A DNA stretch of 64,000 nt from Planctomycetia bacterium (GTDB lineage: Bacteria > Planctomycetota > Phycisphaerae > Phycisphaerales > SM1A02), in the NCBI GenBank assembly GCA_005799495.1, contig SYGP01000035.1, positions 1 through 64,000 on the forward strand. Direction: 5' to 3'. Below, one piece after another: positions 50,960 to 59,398 of the stretch. Position 1 is the stretch's first letter. Every line of letters begins with the position of its first letter. The notes below the pieces were generated by a model that was not told the DNA's origin, ran no database searches, and saw nothing but the letters and a program-made list of their open reading frames with translations. The translations under genes were made by a program, and so were the position numbers.

Positions 50960-51033
50960 GCATGCGTAGCTCAGTTGGATAGAGCATCGGTCTTCGAAAC
51001 CGAGGGTCGTTGGTTCGAGTCCAACCGCGTGCG
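50960..51033 (+). tRNA. tRNA-Arg (anticodon TCG)
   Basis: Plus-strand cloverleaf: acceptor GCATGCG/CGCGTGC (one T-G pair), D-arm GCTCAGTTGGATAGAGC, anticodon stem TCGGT with loop CTTCGAA (anticodon TCG), T-arm GTTGGTTCGAGTCCAAC, discriminator G. No CCA encoded. Lies between the beta-helix gene and fabI. Confidence 0.92.
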
Positions 51034-51147
51034 TTCAACACTCCGCGTGGAGCGAGGGGAGCGGGCAGCCCGCGCCGCCCGTCGGCGTGCCGCGTGTGGT
51101 GGCGCGCACTGCGCGGAATCGATCGCTTTCCCGTACTCTCCGAAGGC

Positions 51148-51957
51148 ATGAGTTCCATGCAGGGAAAACGCGGCCTCGTCATCGGCGTGGCCAATGAGCA
51201 CTCGATCGCAACGGCCATCACGCAGGCGCTGATGCGCGAGGGCGCACACTGCCTCTTCACGCATCTCCCGGGTGAAAAGAGCGAACGGCGAACGCGCCGC
51301 GCCCTCGAGGAGAGTGGCGTCGTCGACCCATGGCTGATGCCACTCGATGCGGGCAGCGACGAGCAACTCGATGCGGTCTTCTCCCGCGTGGCATCGGAGT
51401 TCGGCACGATCGATTTCCTCGTCCACTGCATCGCCTACTGCGACAAGGAGTGGCTGAAGGAGGGCAAATTCACAGGAACGCCGCGCGGGGTCTTTACGCA
51501 GGCGTGTGATCTCTCGGCGTACACCTATGTGGCGATGGCGCAGCGTGCAGCGCCGCTGATGACCGCGGGCGGCGCGATGGTGTCGCTCAGTTACCTCGGC
51601 GCCGAGCGCGCTGTCGCCGCGTACAACGTGATGGGAGTTGCCAAGGCTGCGCTCGAGGCGAGCACGCGCTACCTCGCGGCGGATCTTGGTCCCAAGAACA
51701 TCCGCGTGAACTCCGTGTCCGCGGGACCCGTCCGCACCATGAGTGCGATGGCGGTGGGTGGGTTCAACGACATCCTCGGCTGGATCGAGCGCACGGCACC
51801 GCTGCGGCGGAACATCAGCGCCGAGGAAGTCGGCGAAGCGTGCCTGTTCCTCCTGTCGCCGCGCGCGTCGGGCATCACGGGACAGGTTGTCTATGTCGAT
51901 GGCGGCTATTCGTGCGTGGGCGTGCCGAGCGGGTTCGGCAGCGGCGCAGCCGGCTGA
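51148..51957 (+). CDS. fabI: Enoyl-ACP reductase (FabI)
   Basis: 269 aa SDR-family enzyme that reduces trans-2-enoyl-ACP with NADH in fatty acid elongation. GLVIGVANEHSIATAI is the FabI cofactor motif; FLVHCIAYCDK and the catalytic Y-x6-K (YNVMGVAKAALE) with the upstream SLSYLGAERAVAAY are FabI-specific. Length is close to the usual ~262 aa. ATG 51148 follows GAAGG; a second ATG at 51157 is possible. It is the target of triclosan-type inhibitors in other bacteria. Its last 52 bases overlap the opposite-strand GTPase-like gene. Confidence 0.92.
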   Translation: MSSMQGKRGLVIGVANEHSIATAITQALMREGAHCLFTHLPGEKSERRTRRALEESGVVDPWLMPLDAGSDEQLDAVFSRVASEFGTIDFLVHCIAYCDKEWLKEGKFTGTPRGVFTQACDLSAYTYVAMAQRAAPLMTAGGAMVSLSYLGAERAVAAYNVMGVAKAALEASTRYLAADLGPKNIRVNSVSAGPVRTMSAMAVGGFNDILGWIERTAPLRRNISAEEVGEACLFLLSPRASGITGQVVYVDGGYSCVGVPSGFGSGAAG

Positions 51958-53009
51958 AAGACCCACGGGTCGTCGCACACGAGATCTGCATCCGCGATCA
52001 GTGCGCGGCGCACGGCAACTGCCAGTGCATCGAGTCCCGTCCGCTCCGTACAACTGACGCAGACATCGGCGACCTTCGCTTCCGCTGATTCGCGTGCGGT
52101 ATCGCGGTCGGCATGCGTACAGACGCGCAGTCGCGCTGCGGTACACCCGGCCGTGCGGATGGTCGGGCAGGGTTTTCCCGGCGCCGACACCTCAATCAGC
52201 AGATCCGCGCGGCGGCGCAGTGGTTCGAGCAATGCGTGCGCGGCGCGTTCCACCGCATCGGCATCGTCGCGGATGCCTGGTGTATCGAACCAGTCTGCGA
52301 CAAGTCCATCGAGCGTGAGCTGGGCTGCCACCGCATCGCGCGTGGTGCCCTCCGCGTCGAAGGCGATCGCGATGCAGCGACCGGCGAGCGCGTTCAGCAG
52401 CGATGACTTGCCGACATTCGTCTGTCCCACCGCCACGATGCAGGGCGGATCGATCCAGTGCATGAGACGGCGCGAGCGCGAGAGATCGTCGGTCGTCGGT
52501 TGCCAGCCGGGGCCGACCCGACGGCGGCACATCGACTGCGCGAGCAGCAGCGGCACGGCGCGTGCACTCGCGGCGTGAGCGAGCAGTTGCAGCGCCGCCG
52601 CTTCCGTGTCATCGGCTGCTTCTGGGAACGCGTCGCGCGGCGATGGGTTCTCATCGATGGCTGCGCCACGCGAGCACATCCACTCCCGAAGGCAGGTGCA
52701 GGAGTAGGGACCGCCATGAGGAAAGACCCACGCGGAACAGGAACTGGAACGCGCGACGATGCCATCATCGATCTCGGCAAGCGTGCGGTGAACGATCGCG
52801 CCCACCGGGATGGCGCGTTCGTTTGAACCAGCGGCGGATCCGGTGAGTGCACCGAGCGCGCGTTCCAGAGCGGTGGCATCCGATGTGTGCAGCCGTGCCA
52901 TCGCAATCGCGCCGACGCCTCGCGCGGTTTCCCAGTGCAGGCGCACACCATGAAAGGGCGGCAAGCCCGCTTGCACTGCGACTCCTTCAATCTTCTGCGG
53001 CTGGTTCAT
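51906..53009 (-). CDS. Degenerate MnmE-like GTPase
   Basis: 367 aa. The N-terminal ARGVGAIAMARLH resembles MnmE's folate-domain start (PxGRGAIAVVRLSG), then a divergent region, a helical segment, and a G domain: G1 GQTNVGKSSLLNALAG, G2 GTTRDAV, G3 DTPGIRDDAD, G4-like VCTHADR, G5 SCTERTGLDAL. The Asn before the P-loop Gly-Lys-Ser and the K-loop (AIAFDAEGTTRD) match K+-activated GTPases. The usual NKxD is THAD, and MnmE's C-terminal helices with the CIGK motif are missing, so full MnmE function is unlikely. Start ATG 53009 overlaps coaX by 23 bases, suggesting coupling. Role unknown. Confidence 0.7.
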   Translation of the reverse strand: MNQPQKIEGVAVQAGLPPFHGVRLHWETARGVGAIAMARLHTSDATALERALGALTGSAAGSNERAIPVGAIVHRTLAEIDDGIVARSSSCSAWVFPHGGPYSCTCLREWMCSRGAAIDENPSPRDAFPEAADDTEAAALQLLAHAASARAVPLLLAQSMCRRRVGPGWQPTTDDLSRSRRLMHWIDPPCIVAVGQTNVGKSSLLNALAGRCIAIAFDAEGTTRDAVAAQLTLDGLVADWFDTPGIRDDADAVERAAHALLEPLRRRADLLIEVSAPGKPCPTIRTAGCTAARLRVCTHADRDTARESAEAKVADVCVSCTERTGLDALAVAVRRALIADADLVCDDPWVFQPAAPLPNPLGTPTHE

Positions 53010-53772
53010 CCACACCTGAGGCAGCAACGGACGATGCAATGCCAAGCAGCAGCAGCTCGGGCACGATGCGGTCCACGAAGTCCTCGTGTTCGAAGATGCT
53101 CTGCGCATCACCGCCAGTGACCACCACCATGGGGAATGCACCTTGCGCGTCCGCGTAGCGCTCGATGAGCCGCTGCGCCAGCCCACGGATCCCGTGGAAC
53201 ACGCCGTGCAGCATCGCTTCACGCGTGTTGCGACCGAACGGTTCGTCCGGCGGAGGCTCGAACGCGATCTCCGGAAGCGCATCGGTGTGCTCATGCAGGG
53301 CGCGAAGCTGCATGGCAGCGCCTGGCGCGATGGCGCCGCCATGGAATGTGCCTTCGCCATCGACGAAGTCGACCGTCACGGCAGTGCCCACATCGATGAC
53401 AACGCATGCTTGCTTCAGTCGTGCAAAGGCTGCTGCAGCACAGAGCAGTCGGTCCACCCCAGTGGTGGCATCTGGATCGAGGCGTGTCGCGACCGCAGGC
53501 ATGATGTCCTCGCCGATCACTCCGATCTCGATGCCCAACTGTCCCTCTGCGCGCGCGCGGAGAGGGTCGGAGAAGGATCGATTGACGCTCGCCATCACCA
53601 CGCATGCATCGCCGCTCTCCACCTCATGGAAGGCGTGTGCGATGCGCGCGACAACCGTGTCGATCTCGCTGTTGGGGATGCTTTCGCTGGCATCGAGATC
53701 GCCACGCAGATCGCTGAAACGACCAATCTGCGTGCGGGTATTGCCGACTGAAATCGCAACGAGGGCGTTCAC
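52987..53772 (-). CDS. coaX: Type III pantothenate kinase
   Basis: 261 aa CoaX-family enzyme that phosphorylates pantothenate, the first step of coenzyme A synthesis. TGVDRLLCAAAAF (catalytic Asp), CVVIDVGTAVTVDFVD (nucleotide-binding Asp) and FHGGAIAPGAAMQLRAL are conserved. The N-terminal phosphate loop reads ISVGNTRT where the family normally has DxGNT, so the first metal-linked Asp is Ser here. ATG overlaps the TGA of the aminotransferase (ATGA). It is in an operon with BtpA-like, aminotransferase and MnmE-like genes. Dimeric cytoplasmic enzyme by family knowledge. Confidence 0.87.
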   Translation of the reverse strand: MNALVAISVGNTRTQIGRFSDLRGDLDASESIPNSEIDTVVARIAHAFHEVESGDACVVMASVNRSFSDPLRARAEGQLGIEIGVIGEDIMPAVATRLDPDATTGVDRLLCAAAAFARLKQACVVIDVGTAVTVDFVDGEGTFHGGAIAPGAAMQLRALHEHTDALPEIAFEPPPDEPFGRNTREAMLHGVFHGIRGLAQRLIERYADAQGAFPMVVVTGGDAQSIFEHEDFVDRIVPELLLLGIASSVAASGVDEPAAED

Positions 53773-54695
53773 GCCGCAAGTATAGGAGTCGCCGCGTCAC
53801 GCAAGCCGAGAGTCACTTCCTCGCGCAAGCGGTTCAGGAGTGCGGCATGGGCGCGTCGTGCGAGAGGGCCGACCGATCCATCGCCCACGGCGCGGTCGCC
53901 CAGCCGCGTGACGGCGGAGTACATCCGCTTGCTGGCCGTGACGATCACTTCGCGCGCGGCGCTCAACTGCGCTTCGGTGACGGGATGCACCGCGCATGGC
54001 ACGCCGTGACGGATGCACGCTTCGAGCAATCGTGTCCGCATCACGCCGTGCAGGATGGAAGACTCGCCCTCCACAGGTGGCGTGACAAGGACGCCGTCTA
54101 CTTCGACAAACACATTCGTGGATGTGCCCTCGCTGACGAATCCGTCGCGGATCAGGATGACTTCCTCCGCGCCTGAAGCCGCGTGCTCCACCATGGGCAG
54201 CACGCTGCCGAGCAGCGATGTGGACTTGATGGCGCAGCGCAGCCAGCGTTCATCGCGTGCCGTGGCGCAGTGCATCGTGGTGATGCGTTCGAGTTCGCCC
54301 CATCCGCCGCATGGCGTGGCCATGGCAAAGATCGTCGGCTCCATGTGCGCGGGTGGGATGTGGCTTCGAACGGCTGCCGTTCCGCGGCTGACCTGCAGGT
54401 AGATCGCCGCGTCCGTCAGATGGTTGGCTGCAAGCAGGGCATGCGAGATCGTCCGGAGGCAGTCGGGGTCCACGCCGCGGATGTGCACCTGCGCCAGACT
54501 CGCTCCGAGTCGCGCCTCATGCAGATCGAGCCCGATCCCAACGCCGCCGAAGAACCGCACCACCTCGTACACGCCGTCACCAAAGAGAAACCCGCGGTCG
54601 AGCGGACTGATCCGCGCCTGCGACAGGGGTACGAGCGTGCCTCCGAGCCACACGAGCGCCTCACGATCCTTGCATCCTTGCGTACTGCTCGACAT
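53769..54695 (-). CDS. Class IV aminotransferase (D-amino-acid-transaminase-like)
   Basis: 308 aa PLP enzyme of fold type IV (D-alanine or branched-chain aminotransferases). Hallmarks: ARISPLDRGFLFGDGVYEVVRFF, the catalytic Lys in CAIKSTSLLGSVL, VSEGTSTNVFVEVDG for PLP phosphate/Glu, and VMRTRLLEAC. The Lys context (IKSxxLLGxVL) and ~300 aa length are closer to D-amino-acid aminotransferase than to IlvE. TGA overlaps the coaX ATG (ATGA). It could supply D-Glu/D-Ala for peptidoglycan or act on other amino acids; ADCL-lyase (PabC) is an alternative. ATG 54695 lies 19 bases after the BtpA-like stop. Confidence 0.8.
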   Translation of the reverse strand: MSSSTQGCKDREALVWLGGTLVPLSQARISPLDRGFLFGDGVYEVVRFFGGVGIGLDLHEARLGASLAQVHIRGVDPDCLRTISHALLAANHLTDAAIYLQVSRGTAAVRSHIPPAHMEPTIFAMATPCGGWGELERITTMHCATARDERWLRCAIKSTSLLGSVLPMVEHAASGAEEVILIRDGFVSEGTSTNVFVEVDGVLVTPPVEGESSILHGVMRTRLLEACIRHGVPCAVHPVTEAQLSAAREVIVTASKRMYSAVTRLGDRAVGDGSVGPLARRAHAALLNRLREEVTLGLRDAATPILAA

Positions 54696-54714
54696 GGGGT
54701 GAACGCACCTCGAT

Positions 54715-55524
54715 CTACGAACGGAGACTGTCACGAGCGCGCACGAGCGCAGCGACTCGCGCCGCGTCGAGTTCATTTCGCCACATGCCGCCGCGCTTCA
54801 GCGTGCTGCCCACGATGGCTGCATCGGCAACCGACAGGATGTCCGCCACATTTTCGGGGGTCGTTCCACTGCCCACGAGCAGCGGTCCGCTCGCAGCGGC
54901 TCGGGCACGCCGCAGTTCATCCATGTCAGGTGCCATCGCAGTCTCCTCGCCCGTGACGATCACCCCGTCGGCGGCGAAGAACTCGGCGGCGCGGATCCAC
55001 GCCGCGATATCCAGGTCCGCCGTCAGCGCATGCGAGGCATGTTTCTTGCGGCAGTCGGCGAGCACGCGGATTCCCTCCGCACCGAGGCGGCGGCGTTCCC
55101 GCAGCAGGGGCCCCGCGCATCCCGTCGCCACCAGACCCTCATCCGCCACGGCAGCAAAGACGAATCCCTCCGCGCGGATGAATGCCGCACCAGCGGCATG
55201 GGCGATGGCAAGTGCAGCGGCGTTCGCGTTGGAAAGCACCTGCAGCCCCACGGGAACTTTCACCGCGTCGACGACCGCCGCCGCTGCCACGGCGAATGGT
55301 GCGACGGTATCCGCCCCCGAGGCATCCGGCAGATAAGGCACATCGTGCATGTTCTCCACGAGCAGCGCATCGAAACCGGCGGCCGCGAGTTGCCGCGCCT
55401 CGGCAACGGCGATGTCGACGATCTCACGCACCGCGAGGCGGCCGTGCGGCGTGCCAGGTAGCGCGCGCAGATGAACCATGCCGACGAGCGCATGCGGGCG
55501 AGTGAAGAGGGGAGATGCGTTCAT
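54715..55524 (-). CDS. BtpA/SgcQ-family TIM-barrel protein
   Basis: 269 aa protein of the BtpA family. LVGMVHLRALPGTPHG is the N-terminal signature; FDALLVENMHDVPY, GLQVLSNANAAALAIAHAAGAAFIRAEGFV and LLVGSGTTPENVADILSVADAAIVGSTLKRGG are conserved blocks of this TIM-barrel group. In cyanobacteria BtpA is linked to photosystem I assembly, but the wider family occurs in non-photosynthetic bacteria with unknown function. First gene of the minus-strand operon BtpA-aminotransferase-CoaX-GTPase-like; the promoter should lie in the 65 bases to the divergent epimerase gene. Confidence 0.85.
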   Translation of the reverse strand: MNASPLFTRPHALVGMVHLRALPGTPHGRLAVREIVDIAVAEARQLAAAGFDALLVENMHDVPYLPDASGADTVAPFAVAAAAVVDAVKVPVGLQVLSNANAAALAIAHAAGAAFIRAEGFVFAAVADEGLVATGCAGPLLRERRRLGAEGIRVLADCRKKHASHALTADLDIAAWIRAAEFFAADGVIVTGEETAMAPDMDELRRARAAASGPLLVGSGTTPENVADILSVADAAIVGSTLKRGGMWRNELDAARVAALVRARDSLRS

Positions 55525-55589
55525 GGGAAACGCCGTTCGCGGCAGTGCAAAGATAGCCCAGTGCGCCCCGTGCGAGTTAGGCTCAACGC

Positions 55590-56552
55590 ATGAATGCGCC
55601 GATCGTGCTCGAACATCCCCAGCATGCGCAGCGCCTGACCGTGCATCCTGCGGCGGGTTGTGTGGCGGTGTCGTGGGTCGTGTCGGGGCGCGAGTGCCTT
55701 GCGCTTCCCGATGCGCTCCCCGCATTCCTCGCGTCCGCGCGCACGGGCGGCATTCCGCTGCTCTACCCCTACGCCAATCGGCTGTCGACGGACCGTTTCG
55801 AGGCAGCAGGTCGGAAGGTCGACCTCACCCAATTCCCCGATCTCAAGCGAGACGGCAATGGACTGCCCATCCATGGACTGCTGCTGCGTTGGTCAAGGTG
55901 GGAACTGGAGCAAACATCACCAAGCGAACTGCGTGCGCGCATTCGATGGGGTGAGCATGCCACGCTGCTTCAAGCCTTTCCGTTCCCGCATTCGCTTCTG
56001 GTGTCGTGGCGATTGCGTGCGCAGGATGTGAACGCAGTGCTCGATGTGGAAGTGCAGGTGCAGGCGGATGGCGGATGCGATGTTCCGATCGCCTTCGGCT
56101 GGCATCCTTACTTCGCTGCGGAACCACATGCCGTGTCGGCAACGGGCGCGGGCGAGGACGCTCACAGCATGCCGAGCATCGATCTCCCCGCGGCGCGCCA
56201 GTGGGTGCTCGGTTCGACCGGTTTGCCGAGTGGCAGGAGTGCAGCGGATCCGTTGCCGCCGCGCAGCGAGCGGGTTGGCAGCGGGCAGGATGCGCTGCTC
56301 GAGTTGCCGCCGCAGAGTGCGGGTGCGATCGCTTCGCTTCGCTGCGCCGAAAGCACCACGGAGGTCCATCTGCGAAGCGGCTGGCGATTTCTCCAGGTCT
56401 ACTCGCCGCTCGGCGCCGCCTTCGCGGCGATCGAACCCATGACAGCTGCAACGAACGCGCTCGTCACGGACGCGCCGACCGTACGCAGTGGATCGGTCTT
56501 CTCCGCTGCGTTCACGCTGAGGCATCGCCCGAGCGATGCACGGCTACGCTGA
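55590..56552 (+). CDS. Aldose 1-epimerase family protein
   Basis: 320 aa GalM-type epimerase, interconverting sugar anomers or hexose-phosphate anomers. LYPYANRLS (substrate Arg/Asn), PIHGLLL, the FGWHPYF motif with catalytic His, and AAIEPMTAATNAL with the Glu are present. A non-conserved stretch around residues 185-230 (Ser/Gly/Pro-rich) interrupts the usual spacing. It begins a plus-strand group; the SDR gene starts 5 bases after its stop. The natural sugar is unknown. Cytoplasmic. Confidence 0.83.
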   Translation: MNAPIVLEHPQHAQRLTVHPAAGCVAVSWVVSGRECLALPDALPAFLASARTGGIPLLYPYANRLSTDRFEAAGRKVDLTQFPDLKRDGNGLPIHGLLLRWSRWELEQTSPSELRARIRWGEHATLLQAFPFPHSLLVSWRLRAQDVNAVLDVEVQVQADGGCDVPIAFGWHPYFAAEPHAVSATGAGEDAHSMPSIDLPAARQWVLGSTGLPSGRSAADPLPPRSERVGSGQDALLELPPQSAGAIASLRCAESTTEVHLRSGWRFLQVYSPLGAAFAAIEPMTAATNALVTDAPTVRSGSVFSAAFTLRHRPSDARLR

Positions 56553-56557
56553 CGGTG

Positions 56558-57421
56558 ATGGGCAGGATCCTGACTGGACAGGTGGCGATCGTGACAGGCG
56601 CGTCGAGCGGAATCGGCGCTGCAACGGCCATTGCCATGGCGCGCGCAGGAATGGATGTCCTGCTGGCGGCGCGCCGGGCGGATCGTCTCGAAGCGGTGGC
56701 ACTGGAGGTGAAGTCCCTCGGTCGGCGTGCATGCGTGGTCGCCGTGGACGTCACGCAGCCTGGTTCGGAGTGCATGCTGCTCGACGCCGCGGAGCGTCAG
56801 CTCGGGCGATGGGATGTCGTGTTTGCCAACGCGGGCTATGGACTCGAGCGCGATGTGCATCTCACACCCGAGAAGGAGATCCGAGCACTTTTCGAAGTCA
56901 ACTTCTTTGCCTCCGTGGCGCTCCTGCGCGAGTCGGCGCGGAGGCTCCGCGGGGCAGGGCGGGGTGGTCATCTGCTGATGTGTTCGAGTTGCCTGTCGAA
57001 GTTCTCCCTGCCGGGGCATGGTGCGTACGCGGCATCCAAAGCGGCACAGGAGTCCATCTGTCGTGCCATGCGCTTCGAGCTGCTGCCTCATGGAATCGAA
57101 GTCGCAAGCGTGCACCCCATCACGACCACCACGGAGTTCTTTGCCGAGAGCGCTGCGCGAAGTGGCTTGCGTGGCGGAGCCGTTCCAGAGCACGCGCCGC
57201 GCTGGGCCGTCCAACCGCCCGAGCGTGTTGCGGATGCCATTGTGGATTGCCTGCGCCAACCGCGTTCAGAGGTCTGGACGAGTGAGATCGTGCGCCTGTC
57301 CGCCGCCCTCTTCAACGCCTGCCCGTGGATCTTCGATCTGGTTCTTCGCCGCGAGGCCAAGCGACGCGCACGCCAACTGGCGCGTGAGTCGGCAGATGCC
57401 GCTCCGCCGTCACAACACTAA
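56558..57421 (+). CDS. Short-chain dehydrogenase/reductase
   Basis: 287 aa classical [15 protein letters not shown] is the cofactor-binding motif, FANAGYG the NAG motif, [25 protein letters not shown] carries the catalytic Ser and Tyr-x3-Lys (YAASK). The AARRADR after the second strand suggests NADP(H) preference. The C-terminus has a hydrophobic/basic tail ([19 protein letters not shown]) like those of peripheral membrane SDRs. Substrate unknown. It follows the aldose epimerase by 5 bases and so is probably co-transcribed; GAPDH follows after 80 bases. Confidence 0.85.
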   Translation: MGRILTGQVAIVTGASSGIGAATAIAMARAGMDVLLAARRADRLEAVALEVKSLGRRACVVAVDVTQPGSECMLLDAAERQLGRWDVVFANAGYGLERDVHLTPEKEIRALFEVNFFASVALLRESARRLRGAGRGGHLLMCSSCLSKFSLPGHGAYAASKAAQESICRAMRFELLPHGIEVASVHPITTTTEFFAESAARSGLRGGAVPEHAPRWAVQPPERVADAIVDCLRQPRSEVWTSEIVRLSAALFNACPWIFDLVLRREAKRRARQLARESADAAPPSQH

Positions 57422-57501
57422 TCTTCCCCGCTCACGGCACATGCGTGCCGTCGTCTGCAGTCACCCGCCTCGGCATCGGCGAGGCAATACTTGGAGGAAA
57501 C

Positions 57502-58524
57502 ATGCCCATTCGCGTTGCCATCAATGGATTCGGTCGCATTGGCCGCCTCGTCTACCGCATCATCGCCTCTCGTACTGACATGGAAGTGGTGGCGATCAAC
57601 GATCTGGTGCCAGCCGACAACCTTGCCTACCTCCTTCGCCACGACACGATGCATGGGCGGTTTGGATCTGGCCTCCGCGCAGAGGGGTCAACGATCGTGG
57701 ATGGTTCCAAGCGCACCGAGTGCTGCGCCGTCAAAGATCCAGCGCAACTTCCATGGAAGTCACATCAGGTGGATTACGTCATTGAATCGACGGGGTTGTT
57801 CACCACGATCGAGGACGCACGAAAGCACCTCGATGCGGGCTGCCGACGCGTACTGATTTCCGCACCCACCAAGAGTGAGCGGGAGGTTCCAACGCTGGTG
57901 TACCGCGTGAATCACGAGCAGTTCGATCCCGCCGCGCACCGAGTGGTGTCGAACGCATCCTGCACCACGAACTGCCTTGCCCCTGTCGTCAAGGTCCTGC
58001 TTGATTCGGTGGGGTTGGAGGAGGGGCTGATGACCACGGTGCACGCGGTCACCGCGACGCAGCCCACCCAGGACGGTCCGAGCAAGAAGGATTGGCGAGG
58101 AGGGCGCAACGGCTACATGAACATCATCCCAGCGTCGACGGGTGCAGCGAAGGCTGTCGCGCTGTGCCTGCCAGCCACGAAGGGCAAGCTGACTGGGATG
58201 TCGTTCCGAGTGCCGACCGCCACGGTGTCCTGCGTCGATCTCACATTCAAGCCGTCGCGCGCCACCTCCCTCGAGGAGATCACGGGGTTCATGCGGGCCG
58301 CCGCTGAGGGGCCGATGCGCGGCGTCCTTGGGGTGACCGACGAGGAAGTTGTCTCGAGCGATTTTGTGGGCGATCCGCGTTCATCGATCTTCGATGTTGG
58401 GGCGTGCGTTCAACTGAACGACCGTTTCTTCAAACTTGTTACCTGGTACGACAACGAAGCAGGCTATGCGAACCGCTGCGTCGACATGCTCGCCTACATG
58501 TCTTCCAGGGAAGGCATCCGCTGA
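57502..58524 (+). CDS. gap: Glyceraldehyde-3-phosphate dehydrogenase
   Basis: 340 aa glycolytic enzyme converting glyceraldehyde-3-phosphate to 1,3-bisphosphoglycerate. [13 protein letters not shown] is the NAD motif; the Asp in AINDL after the second strand supports NAD over NADP. The catalytic Cys is in [12 protein letters not shown], the His in TVHAVTATQ, and the phosphate-binding and S-loop residues lie in [11 protein letters not shown] and [21 protein letters not shown] directly precedes ATG 57502. A bidirectional terminator follows. Function is secure. Confidence 0.95.
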   Translation: MPIRVAINGFGRIGRLVYRIIASRTDMEVVAINDLVPADNLAYLLRHDTMHGRFGSGLRAEGSTIVDGSKRTECCAVKDPAQLPWKSHQVDYVIESTGLFTTIEDARKHLDAGCRRVLISAPTKSEREVPTLVYRVNHEQFDPAAHRVVSNASCTTNCLAPVVKVLLDSVGLEEGLMTTVHAVTATQPTQDGPSKKDWRGGRNGYMNIIPASTGAAKAVALCLPATKGKLTGMSFRVPTATVSCVDLTFKPSRATSLEEITGFMRAAAEGPMRGVLGVTDEEVVSSDFVGDPRSSIFDVGACVQLNDRFFKLVTWYDNEAGYANRCVDMLAYMSSREGIR

Positions 58525-58577
58525 AGCAAGGTGGGGGGCAAGATGCGGGGTGGGCTGAGAACGCTGAGGAAACGATA

Positions 58578-58609
58578 AAAGGGATGCTCCGGTTAGGGAG
58601 CATCCCTTT
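58578..58609. terminator. Intrinsic terminator between convergent genes
   Basis: 13-bp stem AAAGGGATGCTCC (58578-58590) with GGAGCATCCCTTT (58597-58609), 6-base loop. The minus strand continues TTTTATCGTTT, a good T-tract for the PEP-CTERM-like gene at 58680; the plus strand has only CCCTTT from the stem, so termination of gap is weaker. Confidence 0.8.
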
Positions 58610-58679
58610 GAAGACTGACTCAACTCTCCTGCGGCGGCCTTCGCTCAGGCGCGCCGCGGGGCGAGTGCCGACGCGCTCC

Positions 58680-59225
58680 TTAGCGGCGGCGGCGACCCGC
58701 GAGACCTGCCAGGCCGAGCAGCGCAAGCGCGCCCGGGGCTGGAACCTGATTCACGCCGATCAGCGTGACGGAACCTGTCCAGGTGCCTGAAGTTCCTGCA
58801 GCGCCGTAGCCGTTTCCGATCCAGACAGTCAGATCAGAGGCCGAGCCGCTGAAGTTGACAGCCGTTGTGAAGTTGACTGTGCCGACGGAAGTGGTGCCCG
58901 GTGCCGACGAGCCGCCGTTTGGCCAGAAGTACCGCTGACCTGCGCTCAGGTTCGAAAAACCACCGCACTGGAGCGCACCGCCCGTGGCGATTGGGTTTGG
59001 CCCAACGTAGACGCAGAGATCATCCGCATAAGTGAACGACGTCGACGCATTCAGCGTCACATTGATCGATGCACCAGACAGTGAGCCCTGCAGCGTGCCA
59101 GCCGCAAAAGCCTCATTGAAGTTGAACCCTGTCCAAGTCTGGTTCGTGAAGGAATAGGTGACATCCGCAGATGCGGCTGCACCAACGAGAGCGGCGAGGG
59201 AAACGCCAGCAAGCACAGTCTTCAT
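58680..59225 (-). CDS. Secreted PEP-CTERM-like protein
   Basis: 181 aa exported protein. Signal peptide MKTVLAGVSLAALVGAAASA, a mature region rich in Ser/Thr/Asn/Gly (SFTNQTWTGFNFNEAF, NVTLNASTSFTYADDLCVYVG), and the clearest PEP-CTERM-like tail of the window: VPAPGALALLGLAGLAGRRRR. No similarity to the GWDINPYG family. ATG 59225 has GGAGATAG upstream. A shared AT-rich element lies 123 bases upstream. Probably cell-surface exposed; function unknown. Confidence 0.82.
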   Translation of the reverse strand: MKTVLAGVSLAALVGAAASADVTYSFTNQTWTGFNFNEAFAAGTLQGSLSGASINVTLNASTSFTYADDLCVYVGPNPIATGGALQCGGFSNLSAGQRYFWPNGGSSAPGTTSVGTVNFTTAVNFSGSASDLTVWIGNGYGAAGTSGTWTGSVTLIGVNQVPAPGALALLGLAGLAGRRRR

Positions 59226-59347
59226 GTTTCTATCTCCGAAGGTGAGTAACTCTCGAAGAGCGGAAATACGGCTTCCGACTCGACCCCATTGCCCAACCTC
59301 CAGACAGCGAGACCATGCACCAGAATCATCGCGTGTCAAAGAACACC

Positions 59348-59357
59348 GCAAATAATT
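59348..59357 (-). promoter_or_regulatory. AT-rich element upstream of PEP-CTERM-like gene
   Basis: Minus-strand AATTATTTGC followed by GG, 123 bases before the ATG at 59225. It matches the element 128 bases before the gene starting at 5839. A sigma-54-like reading (TGG..TTGC) fails on spacing, so if functional it is something else. Confidence 0.25.
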
Positions 59358-59398
59358 GCCAAACAATATGGCGGCGTGGCGCTGAAATAGTCCTATAA

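Noticed and set aside
59340-59365. Sigma-54 promoter in front of the PEP-CTERM-like gene
   Set aside because: TGG and TTGC boxes are present on the minus strand but have nine bases between GG and GC rather than ten.
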